The translations under genes and the position numbers were made by a program. Source: Amycolatopsis thermoflava N1165 (GTDB taxonomy: Bacteria; Actinomycetota; Actinomycetes; Mycobacteriales; Pseudonocardiaceae). From it: a stretch of 64,000 bases of DNA. The stretch covers positions 1,601,731 through 1,665,730 of the forward strand of contig NZ_KI421511.1 of NCBI RefSeq assembly GCF_000473265.1, given 5' to 3'. Positions 36,239 to 44,727 of this stretch are shown one piece after another. Numbering within the stretch: the stretch's first letter is position 1; every line of letters begins with the position of its first letter. The notes under the pieces are model-generated. The model ran no database searches, was not told the DNA's origin, and was given only the letters and a program-made list of their open reading frames with translations.

Positions 36239-36850
36239 TCACACCACCACGCGGTGCGTGAGGATGTCGTGCACCAGCGCGCCCAGGCTCTCCGCCCCGG
36301 TCTTCGCCTTGATCCGCGCCCGGTGCACGTCGATCGTCTTCACGCTCGTGCCCAGGCGGTTCGCCGCCATCTGGCTCGACACCCCTTCGACCACCAGCCG
36401 CAGCACCTCGCGTTCCCGCTGGGTCAGCTGCGCCAGACGCGCCTCCACCGCCCGGCGCGCCGCCTCGCGGGTGAACCGCCGGCATGCGTCCTGCTGCTGC
36501 CGCTGCACCACTTCCAGGATCCGCTGCGGCTCGTACGGTTTCTCCAGGAAATCCACGGCGCCGCGGGTCATGGCGCGCACCGACATCGGGATGTCGCCGT
36601 GCGCGGAGCAGAACACGACCGGCGCCGGGTAGCCGCGGGCGGTCAGTTCCTCCTGCAGCTGGAACCCGCTCATGCCGGGCATCCGCACGTCGACGATCAC
36701 CACCGCGGGCTCGTCCGGGTCGAACTCGGCCAGGAAGGCGGGCGCGTCGGGGTAGGTCAGCGCCTGGATCCCGACGCTCTCCAGCAGGAACGCCAGCGAC
36801 TGCCGCAGGCCCTCGTCGTCGTCGACGATGTGCACCACCGCGTCGGTCAT
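36239..36850 (-). CDS. FixJ/NarL-type response regulator
   Basis: 203 residues. The receiver domain has the acidic pocket IVDDDE, phospho-Asp54 in VVIVDVRMPG and the conserved Lys in VDFLEKPYEP. The C-terminal LuxR-type helix-turn-helix (LTQREREVLRLVVEG, then RLGTSVKTIDVHRARIKAKT) is the DNA-binding domain. It is the natural partner of the PAS kinase at 32482-33960, which has no other regulator beside it. Its start overlaps the iacI-like stop (ATGA). It probably binds the TAGGGGAWWCCTKCAGCG boxes. Confidence 0.88.
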   Translation of the reverse strand: MTDAVVHIVDDDEGLRQSLAFLLESVGIQALTYPDAPAFLAEFDPDEPAVVIVDVRMPGMSGFQLQEELTARGYPAPVVFCSAHGDIPMSVRAMTRGAVDFLEKPYEPQRILEVVQRQQQDACRRFTREAARRAVEARLAQLTQREREVLRLVVEGVSSQMAANRLGTSVKTIDVHRARIKAKTGAESLGALVHDILTHRVVV

Positions 36851-37401
36851 GGCTTCATCAGTACCGACACCGACGGGTGGTCGCCGGCGAAGTGGTCCGG
36901 CAGCGGCGCCACGAACACGTTCTCCGTGCGGGTGCGGGTGATCCGCCAGCCGCCGTCCTCCTTCCGGAACGCGTTGTTCAGGCGGCTGGACCGCAACAGC
37001 GCGCTGCCGTCCGAGAACAGCCACGGCTGCATGTGGATCCACTGCCCGTCCGCGGTGCCGCCGTGCACGTGGATCTGCTCCGACGTCAGGTAGTGCGCGT
37101 TCAACAGCAGCGCGGGATCCCGCTTCTCGCCCCAGAACCGCTCGAAGTGCTCCCGGATGGCCTGCTTGCCCTCGGCCCGCCCGAACTGGCCGTCGTAGTA
37201 CTCGCCGACGCCCTCCCACACCGCGTCTTCGGTGTAGAGCTCCAGGATCAGCTCGATGCGCTTCGCGTCGTCGGAGATCCCGTACTCGGGCAGCGGCGTG
37301 TCGCACAGGAACATGTAACGAGCCTGTAGCCGGCGGATTTCGGCTTCGGCCTCGAGCACCTCGACCCGCCGGGCGAGTGCTTCGAGAGCGGTGTCGGTCA
37401 A
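36847..37401 (-). CDS. iacI: SnoaL-like protein (iacI-like)
   Basis: 184 residues. It has an N-terminal helix, ALARRVEVLEAEAEIRRLQA, and then the NTF2-like fold with GRAEGKQAIREHFERFWGEK, GGTADGQWIHMQPWLF and FRKEDGGWRITRTRTENVF. SnoaL-like IacI proteins are regular members of iac clusters. The start chosen is TTG at 37401, with GAAGGAGA eight bases upstream; a longer frame to 37446 has no such site. It is coupled to the response regulator by an ATGA overlap. Confidence 0.8.
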   Translation of the reverse strand: MTDTALEALARRVEVLEAEAEIRRLQARYMFLCDTPLPEYGISDDAKRIELILELYTEDAVWEGVGEYYDGQFGRAEGKQAIREHFERFWGEKRDPALLLNAHYLTSEQIHVHGGTADGQWIHMQPWLFSDGSALLRSSRLNNAFRKEDGGWRITRTRTENVFVAPLPDHFAGDHPSVSVLMKP

Positions 37402-37471
37402 CGGGATTCTCCTTCTCCGAGCGGGAGGCGCGATGCCGAACACCATCTGTCACCGGCGCGAACCTTGTCAA

Positions 37472-37492
37472 GCGCGCTGCAGGTTTCCCCTA
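37472..37492. promoter_or_regulatory. Regulon box 3, minus-strand TAGGGGAAACCTGCAGCG
   Basis: Lies 70 nt before the iacI-like start on the left and 83 nt before the MHS transporter start on the right. It differs from box 1 at three positions over 21 bp. Confidence 0.6.
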
Positions 37493-37575
37493 TGCGGCTG
37501 CGGGATTTGCGACTGGGAGCCGCGGCGGGCGCTTCCTACCGTAACGGGAACCACCACGGACGATGAGGACGGTCG

Positions 37576-38907
37576 ATGACCACACAGGGTCCCGCTCAGC
37601 CCAGCCTACCGCGCATCGGAGTGGCCGCCGCTGTCGGCACTTCGCTGGAGCTGTACGACTTCCAGATCTACGGAACCGCCGCCGCCCTGGTGTTCGGCCA
37701 GGTGTTCTTCGCCACCGGCGACGCGTGGTTCGGCACGTTCATGAGCCTCGCGACGTTCGCGATCGGCTTCGTCGCGGCCCCGCTGGGCGGCGCCGTCTTC
37801 GGCTGGCTCGGCGACCGCCGCGGCCGCAAGACGGCCCTGTTCGGCGCGTTCGTGCTGATGGGCCTGGCGACGCTGGGCATGGGCGTGCTGCCGACCTACG
37901 CGGCCGTCGGCGTCGCGGCCCCCGTCCTGCTGGTGCTGCTGCGGTTGTGCCACGGACTGGCCAGGGGCGGCGAGAACTCCAGCGCCGCCGTGCTGGCGAT
38001 CGAGCACGCCCCGCAGCGGCGCCGCGGCCTGTACGGGTCCTTCGTCGCGATCGGCTCGCCGGTCGGCACGATCCTCGCCAACCTGGCCTTCACGCTGGTG
38101 CTGCTGCTCCCCGACGAGGACGTCACCGGCTGGGGCTGGCGCATCCCGTTCCTCGCCGGCGGCCTGGTGCTCGTGGTCGGGCTGTGGATCCGCAAGGGCG
38201 TCGCGGAGAGCCCGGTGTTCCGGGAGATGGCCGAGCACGAGGGCGCCCGGGAGAAGGCGCCGCTGCTGGCGGTCGTGAAGGCGAACTGGCGGCGGCTCGC
38301 GCTGGTCGCGGGTGTCAACATCGGGCTCACCGCGAGCACGTTCGCGCTGGCGACGTTCATGCTGTCCTACGCGACGGCCCGCGCCCCGGAGGGCCTGGGT
38401 CTGCCCCGCCAGCCCATCGTCAACGGCTCGATGATCGCCCTTGTCTGCCACGCGCTGTGCAACGTGGGCGCGGCGTGGCTGTCCGACCGGCTCGGCCGCA
38501 AACCGGTGATGCTGGCCGGTGTCGTCCTGTCGCTGGGCTCGGCGCTGCTGATGTTCCCGCTCAGCTCGGCGGGCACGGTCACCGCGGTCAACACCGCCGT
38601 GATCATCGGGTTCTGCGCCACCGGTGTCCTCTTCGGACCGATGTACACGTTCTTCTCCGAGCTGTTCCCGCGCGAGCAGCGCCAGTCCGGGGTGGGCGTG
38701 GGCTACCACATCGGCGCCGTGCTGGGCGGCGGCATCTCGCCGATGATCGCCAACCGGATCGTCGCAGGCACCGGGGACGCGCTCAACGTCGGCTTCTACC
38801 TGGCCGCGCTGCTGGGGCTGTCACTGGTGTGCCTGCTCTGCCTGCCCGAAACCGCGCCGGTGCGGGCGCGCCGCCGGAACGCGGCGGTGCCGGAGCCGGC
38901 CCGGTGA
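37576..38907 (+). CDS. MHS-family (metabolite:H+ symporter) MFS transporter
   Basis: 443 residues with twelve predicted helices. It opens with AAAVGTSLELYDFQIYG, the charged helix 1 typical of the metabolite:proton symporter family, and has motif A as GWLGDRRGRKTALFGA after helix 2, repeated as WLSDRLGRKPVMLAG. This family takes up dicarboxylates, shikimate, aromatic acids and similar. Its place next to the iac genes and behind regulon box 3 makes IAA uptake the best guess. Ends 3 bp before a convergent TetR gene. Confidence 0.85.
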   Translation: MTTQGPAQPSLPRIGVAAAVGTSLELYDFQIYGTAAALVFGQVFFATGDAWFGTFMSLATFAIGFVAAPLGGAVFGWLGDRRGRKTALFGAFVLMGLATLGMGVLPTYAAVGVAAPVLLVLLRLCHGLARGGENSSAAVLAIEHAPQRRRGLYGSFVAIGSPVGTILANLAFTLVLLLPDEDVTGWGWRIPFLAGGLVLVVGLWIRKGVAESPVFREMAEHEGAREKAPLLAVVKANWRRLALVAGVNIGLTASTFALATFMLSYATARAPEGLGLPRQPIVNGSMIALVCHALCNVGAAWLSDRLGRKPVMLAGVVLSLGSALLMFPLSSAGTVTAVNTAVIIGFCATGVLFGPMYTFFSELFPREQRQSGVGVGYHIGAVLGGGISPMIANRIVAGTGDALNVGFYLAALLGLSLVCLLCLPETAPVRARRRNAAVPEPAR

Positions 38908-38910
38908 CGG

Positions 38911-39498
38911 TCAGCTCTCCGGCCGCAGGCGCGTGAGCACGTGGCGCAGGGTGTCGAGGACCCGTTCGGTCGGCAGCTCGTCGACCCCGCAGATCTGCTG
39001 GAAGACCAGGCCGTCCAGGGCCGCGAACACCAGCGCGGCCAGGCCCTCATCGTCCAGCCCGGCGGCGGCGAGCTCGGCGCGGATGGCCGCGCGGTAGCCG
39101 TCGTAGAGCTCGCGGACCTGCGGGGCGAGCTCGGGGCGGCGCCGCGACTCCAGCGTCAGCTCGTACTGGAACGCCTGGGTCTCGGGCTGCTCGGCGACGA
39201 ACTCGGCGAGGCCGTCGCCGAGCAGGTCGAGCCTGCCCGAGCCCGGCTCGGGGGTCACCGACGGCACGCTGCTGTCCAGGGACCGCCGCAGGGCCTGGGC
39301 GGTCAGCTCGTCGATGCTGCCGAAGTAGTGGGTCACCAGCCCGTGGTTGACACCGGCCTCCTTCGCGACCGAGCGGTAGGTGAGCTGCCGGAGCCCCTGG
39401 CGCGCCACGACCCGCACCGCCGCCTCCAGCAGGGCCTCCCGGCCCGTGCCGTGCGGCCGCGCCCGCCCGCGGGACGCACCCGCCGTCTCGTTCGTCAC
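38911..39498 (-). CDS. TetR-family regulator of the amine oxidase operon
   Basis: 195 residues from a GTG start. The helix-turn-helix is LTYRSVAKEAGVNHGLVTHYFG, with a typical YFGS ending, and a C-terminal ligand domain of about 130 residues. It is divergent from the flavin amine oxidase, with a good 18-bp palindrome between them. It should repress that operon in the absence of an amine or related inducer. Confidence 0.86.
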   Translation of the reverse strand: MTNETAGASRGRARPHGTGREALLEAAVRVVARQGLRQLTYRSVAKEAGVNHGLVTHYFGSIDELTAQALRRSLDSSVPSVTPEPGSGRLDLLGDGLAEFVAEQPETQAFQYELTLESRRRPELAPQVRELYDGYRAAIRAELAAAGLDDEGLAALVFAALDGLVFQQICGVDELPTERVLDTLRHVLTRLRPES

Positions 39499-39522
39499 CG
39501 TCGGAATGGTACCGGCCGCCAA

Positions 39523-39540
39523 ATTAGCCACTTGACTAAT
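39523..39540. promoter_or_regulatory. Candidate TetR operator ATTAGCCACTTGACTAAT
   Basis: 18-bp palindrome of the form ATTAG-n-CA-nn-TG-n-CTAAT, AT-rich against its surroundings, in the TetR/amine oxidase divergent gap. Confidence 0.6.
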
Positions 39541-39623
39541 CCAGCGGGCCGGGTCACAGTTGGGCACACCCCGGACGCCTGCCACCGGCGGCGTCGACCT
39601 CTCCTTCCGCAAGGGATTCCCTC

Positions 39624-40916
39624 ATGCCTGAACGCGCCGATGTCGTCGTGGTCGGAGCCGGGTTCGCGGGCCTCACGGCCGCCCGCGAACTCACCCACCG
39701 CGGCACGACGGTCACCGTCCTGGAAGCCCGCGACCGGATCGGTGGCCGCACCTGGACCGCCGAGCGGCTGGGCCGCCCGCTCGAACTCGGCGGCACCTGG
39801 GTGCACTGGACCCAGCCCCACGTGTGGGCCGAGATCTCCCGGTACCAGCTGGAACTGACCCGCAGCCCGGTCCCCGCCCGCGCCTACTGGCAAGTCGGCG
39901 GACAGGCTCACGAAGGCAGCGCGGACGAGCTGTTCGCGCGGTTCGACCCGGGGATGCAGGCGTTCCTCGCCGACAGCCGCGAGTGGTTCGAGTGGCCGTG
40001 GGAACCGTTCCGGCGCCCCGATCCGGACGCCCTGCACGCGCTCGACCGGCAGTCCGTCACCGACCGGATCGACGCGCTCGGCCTGCCGCCCGCCGACCGG
40101 GAACTCCTGGCGGGCATGTGGGCGCTGAACTTCAACAGCCCGCCGGAAGACGGTGCGCTCACCCAGGCGCTGCGGTGGTGCGCGGCGGCCTCGGGCAGCT
40201 GGCCGCTGATGTTCGAGACGTGCGCGACGTTCAAGTTCGCGCACGGCACCAAGGCACTCGCCGACGCGATCGCCGCCGACACCGACGCCGACATCCGGCT
40301 CGGCACGGTCGTCACGAAGGTCCGCCGCACGAACACCGGCGTCGCCGTGGAAACCGCGTCGGGCGAGACCTTCGAAGCCGGCGACGTCGTGGTGACCCTG
40401 CCGCAGAACATCCTTCCCTCGATCGAGTTCGAGCCCGGCCTGCCCGCGGTCCTGCGGGACGCGGCCCGCGCCGGGCAGGCGTCGACGGGGATGAAGACGT
40501 GGATCCGCGTCCGCGGCGAGGTCGAGCCGTTCATCGTGTTCGCCGGCCCGGATTCGCCGCTCACGTTCGGCCAGACCGAGTACACCGTGGACGGCGACAC
40601 CCTGCTGGTCGCGTTCGGCCCGCGCGCGTCGGCGCTGCGGCCGGACGACACCGAAGCGGTGGCCAAGGCCCTCGCGTTGTGGCGGCCGGACCTGGAGGTC
40701 GTCGCCGCCGACGGGCACGACTGGGTCGCCGACGAGTTCGCCGGCGAAACCTGGCCGATGCTCGCCCCCGGCCAGCTCCGCGCGCTGGAGGAGTTCCGCC
40801 GCCCGCAGGGCCCGCTGCACTTCGCGGGCAGCGGTTACGCGACCGGCTGGGCCGGCTTCGTCGACGGCGCCATCGAAACCGGCCTTACCGTCGCCCGCCG
40901 GCTGCTCACCCGCTGA
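39624..40916 (+). CDS. FAD-dependent flavin amine oxidase
   Basis: 430 residues. The N-terminal Rossmann motif is VVVGAGFAGLTAARELTHRG, followed by the GG doublet region TVLEARDRIGGRTW, and the C-terminal flavin-contact segment is LHFAGSGYATGWAGFVDGAI. This is the monoamine oxidase/tryptophan 2-monooxygenase fold. Substrate unknown; neighbouring genes suggest an amine. No signal peptide, so cytoplasmic. It heads an operon with a small ABM-like protein and an APC permease. Confidence 0.85.
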   Translation: MPERADVVVVGAGFAGLTAARELTHRGTTVTVLEARDRIGGRTWTAERLGRPLELGGTWVHWTQPHVWAEISRYQLELTRSPVPARAYWQVGGQAHEGSADELFARFDPGMQAFLADSREWFEWPWEPFRRPDPDALHALDRQSVTDRIDALGLPPADRELLAGMWALNFNSPPEDGALTQALRWCAAASGSWPLMFETCATFKFAHGTKALADAIAADTDADIRLGTVVTKVRRTNTGVAVETASGETFEAGDVVVTLPQNILPSIEFEPGLPAVLRDAARAGQASTGMKTWIRVRGEVEPFIVFAGPDSPLTFGQTEYTVDGDTLLVAFGPRASALRPDDTEAVAKALALWRPDLEVVAADGHDWVADEFAGETWPMLAPGQLRALEEFRRPQGPLHFAGSGYATGWAGFVDGAIETGLTVARRLLTR

Positions 40917-40945
40917 CCCCGTCCACAACAGAGAGGAACACCCCC

Positions 40946-41251
40946 GTGCCCTACTTCGTCGAGTTCGTCCACTACCGCACGGACCTGCCCGAGGACCGTC
41001 TCGTCGCGTTGCGCTCGGCCGCGATCCTGGCCGTGCGGGACGCCCATCCGGACCTGCTGTCCGTGCCCGCGCTGAGCCGCGGCGAGGACGGCTCCTGGAC
41101 CGACGTGTGGATCTACCGGACCGAGGAGGCGGCCGAGAAGGCCAACGCCGGCGCCGGCGACATCCCCGAGTTCACCGCGTTCGCCCGCGCACTCTCCGGC
41201 GTCGAGATCACCGCCGGCCACATGCCCGAATCCGCCGTCTCCCCGCTCTGA
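40946..41251 (+). CDS. Small ABM-like (ferredoxin-fold) protein
   Basis: 101 residues from GTG at 40946, which has GAGAGGAACA upstream. Features are VPYFVEFVHYRTDLPEDRLV, the helix RSAAILAVRDAHP and VWIYRTEEAAEKANA. The length and fold pattern fit dimeric alpha/beta-barrel or antibiotic-biosynthesis-monooxygenase-like proteins, which may act on quinones or as isomerases. Its role beside the amine oxidase is unknown. Confidence 0.65.
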   Translation: MPYFVEFVHYRTDLPEDRLVALRSAAILAVRDAHPDLLSVPALSRGEDGSWTDVWIYRTEEAAEKANAGAGDIPEFTAFARALSGVEITAGHMPESAVSPL

Positions 41252-41275
41252 CCGGAAAACCACGGAAGGACAACG

Positions 41276-42718
41276 ATGTCTCTCCCCACACCGGATCACG
41301 GGACCGCCCTGCGCCGGGGTTCGCTCGGCGTCGCGGCGATCGTCTTCTTCGTGCTGTCGGCGCAGTCGCCGCTCACCGGGATCGCGGGCGCGCTGCCGAT
41401 CGCGATCACCCTCGGCAACGGCCCGGCCGCCCCGGCCACGTTCCTGCTCGTCGGAGTGGTCATGGCGTTGTTCGCCGTCGGCTACATCACGATGAGCAGG
41501 CACGTGACCGACGGCGGTGCCTTCTACACCTACATCGGCCGCGGCCTCGGCACGACGACCGGCACCGCGTCCGCCTTCGTCGCCCTGTTCGCCTACTGCA
41601 CCGTCCAGGCCGCCATGTACGGCCTCTACGGCGCGACCGTGTCGGGCCTGCTCGCCGCCTACGCCGGGATCTCCGTGCCGTGGTGGGCGTGCGGCCTGGT
41701 GACCATGGTGCTCGTCATGGCGTGGGCCTGGCTGAACATCGAGATCGGCGCCCGCGCCCTGGCCTGCCTGGTCGGCCTGGAGATGGGCATCCTGCTGGTG
41801 TTCGCGGTGATCACCTTCGCCCGCGGCGGCGGTCCGCAGGGCCTGGACTTCGGCGCGACGTTCGGCCCCTCCGCGGTCGCCTCCGGGGCACCCGGGGTGG
41901 CGTTCACCTTCGCCGTCGCGTCGATGTTCGGGTTCGAGTCGACGGCCCTGTACGCGCCGGAGGCCCGCGATCCGCGCCGCACCATCCCCCGGGCCACCTA
42001 CCTCGCGGTGGCGGTCGTGGCGGTGTTCTTCGCCTTCGTGGCCTGGATGGTCGTCAGCTTCTACGGCTCCGGGTCCGTTGTGGACGCCGCGGGCCAGGCG
42101 GTCGGGGCGGGTGAGGCGAGCGGTCTGGTCGCCGGCGCGATCCAGGCGACGCTGGGCGGCTGGGCGGCGCACGCGGTCGGGATCATCCTCGCCACGTCGC
42201 TGCTCGCCGGGATTCTCGCGTTCCACAACGCCATCAACCGGTACCTGCACTCGCTGGCGGAGAACACGGTCCTGCCGCGCCGCCTCGCGTGGACCAACCG
42301 GCACGGCTCGCCCTACCTCGCCGGCGTGGCCTCGACGGTGGTCGCGGCCGCGCTGGTGGTCCCGTTCGCGGCGCGGGGCATGGACCCGGTGCTGACGTTG
42401 TTCTCGTGGTTCGGTGGGGTGTCCGTCGTCGGGCTGCTGGTGCTGTACGTGCTGACCAGCGTGTCGGTGCTCGCCTGGTTCCGCCGCGACCGGCGCGGTG
42501 AGTCCACGTGGCACACGCGGTACTCACCGGCGCTGGCCGCGGTCCTGATCCTGGCGGGGATCGTGCTGCTGATCGTCAACTTCGGCACGCTCACCGGCGG
42601 TTCGGGCGCGACCGCCGCGGCGTTACTGGCGTCCGTCGCGGCGGTGTTCGCCCTCGGGCTGGTGGTCGCCCTCGTGCAGCGGCGACGGTCGACCGCCGCG
42701 GTGGCCCTCGCGTCCTGA
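41276..42718 (+). CDS. APC-family amino acid/amine permease
   Basis: 480 residues with about twelve predicted helices. The N-terminal helix 1 is FFVLSAQSPLTGIAGALPIA, and the APC consensus is visible in YTYIGRGLGTTTGTASAF and GFESTALYAPEARDPRRTIP. Probably imports an amine or amino acid oxidised by the adjacent flavin amine oxidase. It contains one rare TTA leucine codon (42623-42625), whose complement is the stop codon of the overlapping antisense gene. In Streptomyces, TTA-bearing genes depend on bldA tRNA. Confidence 0.86.
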   Translation: MSLPTPDHGTALRRGSLGVAAIVFFVLSAQSPLTGIAGALPIAITLGNGPAAPATFLLVGVVMALFAVGYITMSRHVTDGGAFYTYIGRGLGTTTGTASAFVALFAYCTVQAAMYGLYGATVSGLLAAYAGISVPWWACGLVTMVLVMAWAWLNIEIGARALACLVGLEMGILLVFAVITFARGGGPQGLDFGATFGPSAVASGAPGVAFTFAVASMFGFESTALYAPEARDPRRTIPRATYLAVAVVAVFFAFVAWMVVSFYGSGSVVDAAGQAVGAGEASGLVAGAIQATLGGWAAHAVGIILATSLLAGILAFHNAINRYLHSLAENTVLPRRLAWTNRHGSPYLAGVASTVVAAALVVPFAARGMDPVLTLFSWFGGVSVVGLLVLYVLTSVSVLAWFRRDRRGESTWHTRYSPALAAVLILAGIVLLIVNFGTLTGGSGATAAALLASVAAVFALGLVVALVQRRRSTAAVALAS

Positions 42719-43642
42719 CGGGGACCGGGCCGGCACCGGCGTGCCGGCCCGGAGCTCCGGCTCCCGCAGGCGGAACAGCTCGGCGAACTCCCGCATCCGC
42801 GCCGCGCGGTAGGCGGCGACGCCGTCCGGGTCGAAGGTGTAGAAGCCGACCCCGTCCTGCAGACCGCGGCGGCCCGCCGCCATGTTCTCCTCGATGACAT
42901 CCGGATGCCGGAACCGGTCGCCGAGCTGGGCGGCCAGGTAGCGGGAGGCGTAGTAGAGGATGTCGCCACCGCCCCAGTCGATGAACTCCAGCGGGCCGAG
43001 CACCGAAAACCGGGGGCCGAGCCCGGCGCGCACGGCGAGGTCGATGTCGGCGGCGCTCGCCACGCCCTCCTCGACCATGCGGGCCGCCTCGTTCATCACC
43101 AGCGCCTGCAACCGCGGCACGATGTAGCCGGCCGCGGGCCCGCACACCACCGGGATCTTGCCGAGGCGCTCCAGCAGGCCGGTCAGGCGGGACACCGCGG
43201 CCGGGTCGGTCTCGTCGCTCCGGCTGACCTCGACCAGCGGCATCACGTCCGCCGGGTTGAGCCAGTGCGCGTTGACCGCCCGTTCCGGCCGGTCGACCAG
43301 TGCGGCGATCTCGGTGACCAGGAACGTCGACGTGGTCGAGGCGATCACCGCGTCCGCGGCGACCTCGTCGCAGACCCAGGCCAGCGCCTCCCGCTTGATC
43401 TCCAGCACCTCAGGCACGGCCTCGAACACCACCGAGGCGCCGGCCAGCGCGCCCGTTTCCCGCCCGCACATGGTCACTCCGGACCCGAGCCGGGCGCGGA
43501 CCCGGTCGGCGTAGGCGCGCCGTTCCTCGTCGGTGCGGTCCTTGACGTCGGCCAGCACAACGGGAAAGCCGGCCGCGAGGCAGGTGAGCGCGATGCCCTC
43601 CCCCATGCGGCCGGCCCCGACGACGGCGATCTCGTCGCTCAC
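42623..43642 (-). CDS. 3-hydroxyacyl-CoA dehydrogenase family protein
   Basis: 339 residues from GTG. The NAD-binding motif is VVGAGRMGEGIALTCLAAG, with the catalytic segment VNAHWLNPADVMPLVEV (the usual His is in NAHWLNP), followed by the C-terminal dimer domain GYIVPRLQALVMNEAARMV. Typical members end near REPELRAG; the last 40 or so residues here are Arg/Gly/Pro-rich and overlap the permease 3' end antisense for 96 bp. It could act on 3-hydroxyacyl-CoA, carnitine or gulonate-type substrates. The start overlaps the opine dehydrogenase stop (GTGA). Confidence 0.8.
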   Translation of the reverse strand: MSDEIAVVGAGRMGEGIALTCLAAGFPVVLADVKDRTDEERRAYADRVRARLGSGVTMCGRETGALAGASVVFEAVPEVLEIKREALAWVCDEVAADAVIASTTSTFLVTEIAALVDRPERAVNAHWLNPADVMPLVEVSRSDETDPAAVSRLTGLLERLGKIPVVCGPAAGYIVPRLQALVMNEAARMVEEGVASAADIDLAVRAGLGPRFSVLGPLEFIDWGGGDILYYASRYLAAQLGDRFRHPDVIEENMAAGRRGLQDGVGFYTFDPDGVAAYRAARMREFAELFRLREPELRAGTPVPARSPSGREGHRGGRPSPLHEGDHQPEGEHRRDGRQ

Positions 43643-44727
43643 GAGGTGAAACCCTCCCGCAGCAGTCGCGTCAGCTCCGGCCGGGAAAGGTCCGCCAGCC
43701 CGAGGCTCTCCAGCGTCCGGCCCTCCGCGTAGAGGTCCCGCCCGGTGACCGCGGAGGCGATGCTCAGCAGCCCGGCCGCGACCGGCGTCGGCACCCCGGC
43801 CCAGCGGCCCACCGACACCAGCAGTGACAGGCCCAGCCGCGTGTCCTCCAGCATGTAGCGGTGGGTCAGCAGGTCGATCTTCTCCCGCCAGTCGCCGGAG
43901 TCGGTGAGCTTCTCGTGCGCGGCCCGGCCGTACATCCACTCGGCGCCGTCGGTGGCGTAGTGGTCGGCGAGCGGGAAGTGCGGCGCGCCGTAGCCCAGTG
44001 CCTCCCGCACAGCGATGCGCTCGCCGTCCAGCGCGTCGGTGACCCGGCGGATCGCGGGCTGGGTGCCCTCGTTGTGGATGTCCCACGCCTCGAAGTGCTC
44101 CAGCGGCCCGGCGTTCATCAGGATCAGTGGCGGGTGGATCACCGGGCCGGCGTTCATCAGGGCCCCGCTGAGCCCGTCCTCGCTCTCCTCGACGCTCGGG
44201 TAGGCCGCGCGCAGCACGTCGAACGCCTTGGCCGCCAGCCGCGCCGGGAACACCCCGGTGGGCAGGCGGGTCGCGTACCCGCTGACCACCACCTCGGTGG
44301 CGCCGTGCCGCCGGGCCAGGTAGGGCAGCGTGCCGGTCTCGGCGAACGCGACGTCGGCCGGGTTGCCCGCCTCCGCCAGCGCCTTGCCGAACAGGACCGA
44401 CCCGAGCGTGCCCGGCGGCAGGAACACCACCTGGCCGTCGGTGAGCAGCGGGGCGAGCCGTGCGGCCAGGTCGGCGTGCGTTGTCGCTGGCAGTGGGACG
44501 ACGATCAGGGCGGCGTCGCGCACCGCCTCGGCGAGGTCGGTGACCAGCTCGCCCACCCGCACCTGCCGGGTGCCGCGGTGGTCGCGGACGGTCATCGCAC
44601 CGGCGTCACGGAGAGCCTGGTGCGCGGCGGCGTCGCGCCGCCACCACCGCACGTCGTGCCCGTTCTCGGTCAGTTCCGCGGCCGCGGCCCAGCACCCGTG
44701 GCCACCGCCCAGCACTGCGATCCTCAT
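43639..44727 (-). CDS. NAD/NADP octopine (opine) dehydrogenase family protein
   Basis: 362 residues. The Rossmann motif is VLGGGHGCWAAAAELTENGHD, and the C-terminal octopine-dehydrogenase domain has NAGPVIHPPLILMNAGPLEH with a catalytic-type His, then SGDWREKIDLLTHRYM. The family joins an amino acid to a keto acid reductively, or splits such a secondary amine by oxidation. It starts directly after the stop of the MFS gene (TGA-ATG, zero gap). The operon has regulon box 2 upstream, so a link to IAA catabolism is proposed. Confidence 0.82.
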   Translation of the reverse strand: MRIAVLGGGHGCWAAAAELTENGHDVRWWRRDAAAHQALRDAGAMTVRDHRGTRQVRVGELVTDLAEAVRDAALIVVPLPATTHADLAARLAPLLTDGQVVFLPPGTLGSVLFGKALAEAGNPADVAFAETGTLPYLARRHGATEVVVSGYATRLPTGVFPARLAAKAFDVLRAAYPSVEESEDGLSGALMNAGPVIHPPLILMNAGPLEHFEAWDIHNEGTQPAIRRVTDALDGERIAVREALGYGAPHFPLADHYATDGAEWMYGRAAHEKLTDSGDWREKIDLLTHRYMLEDTRLGLSLLVSVGRWAGVPTPVAAGLLSIASAVTGRDLYAEGRTLESLGLADLSRPELTRLLREGFTS

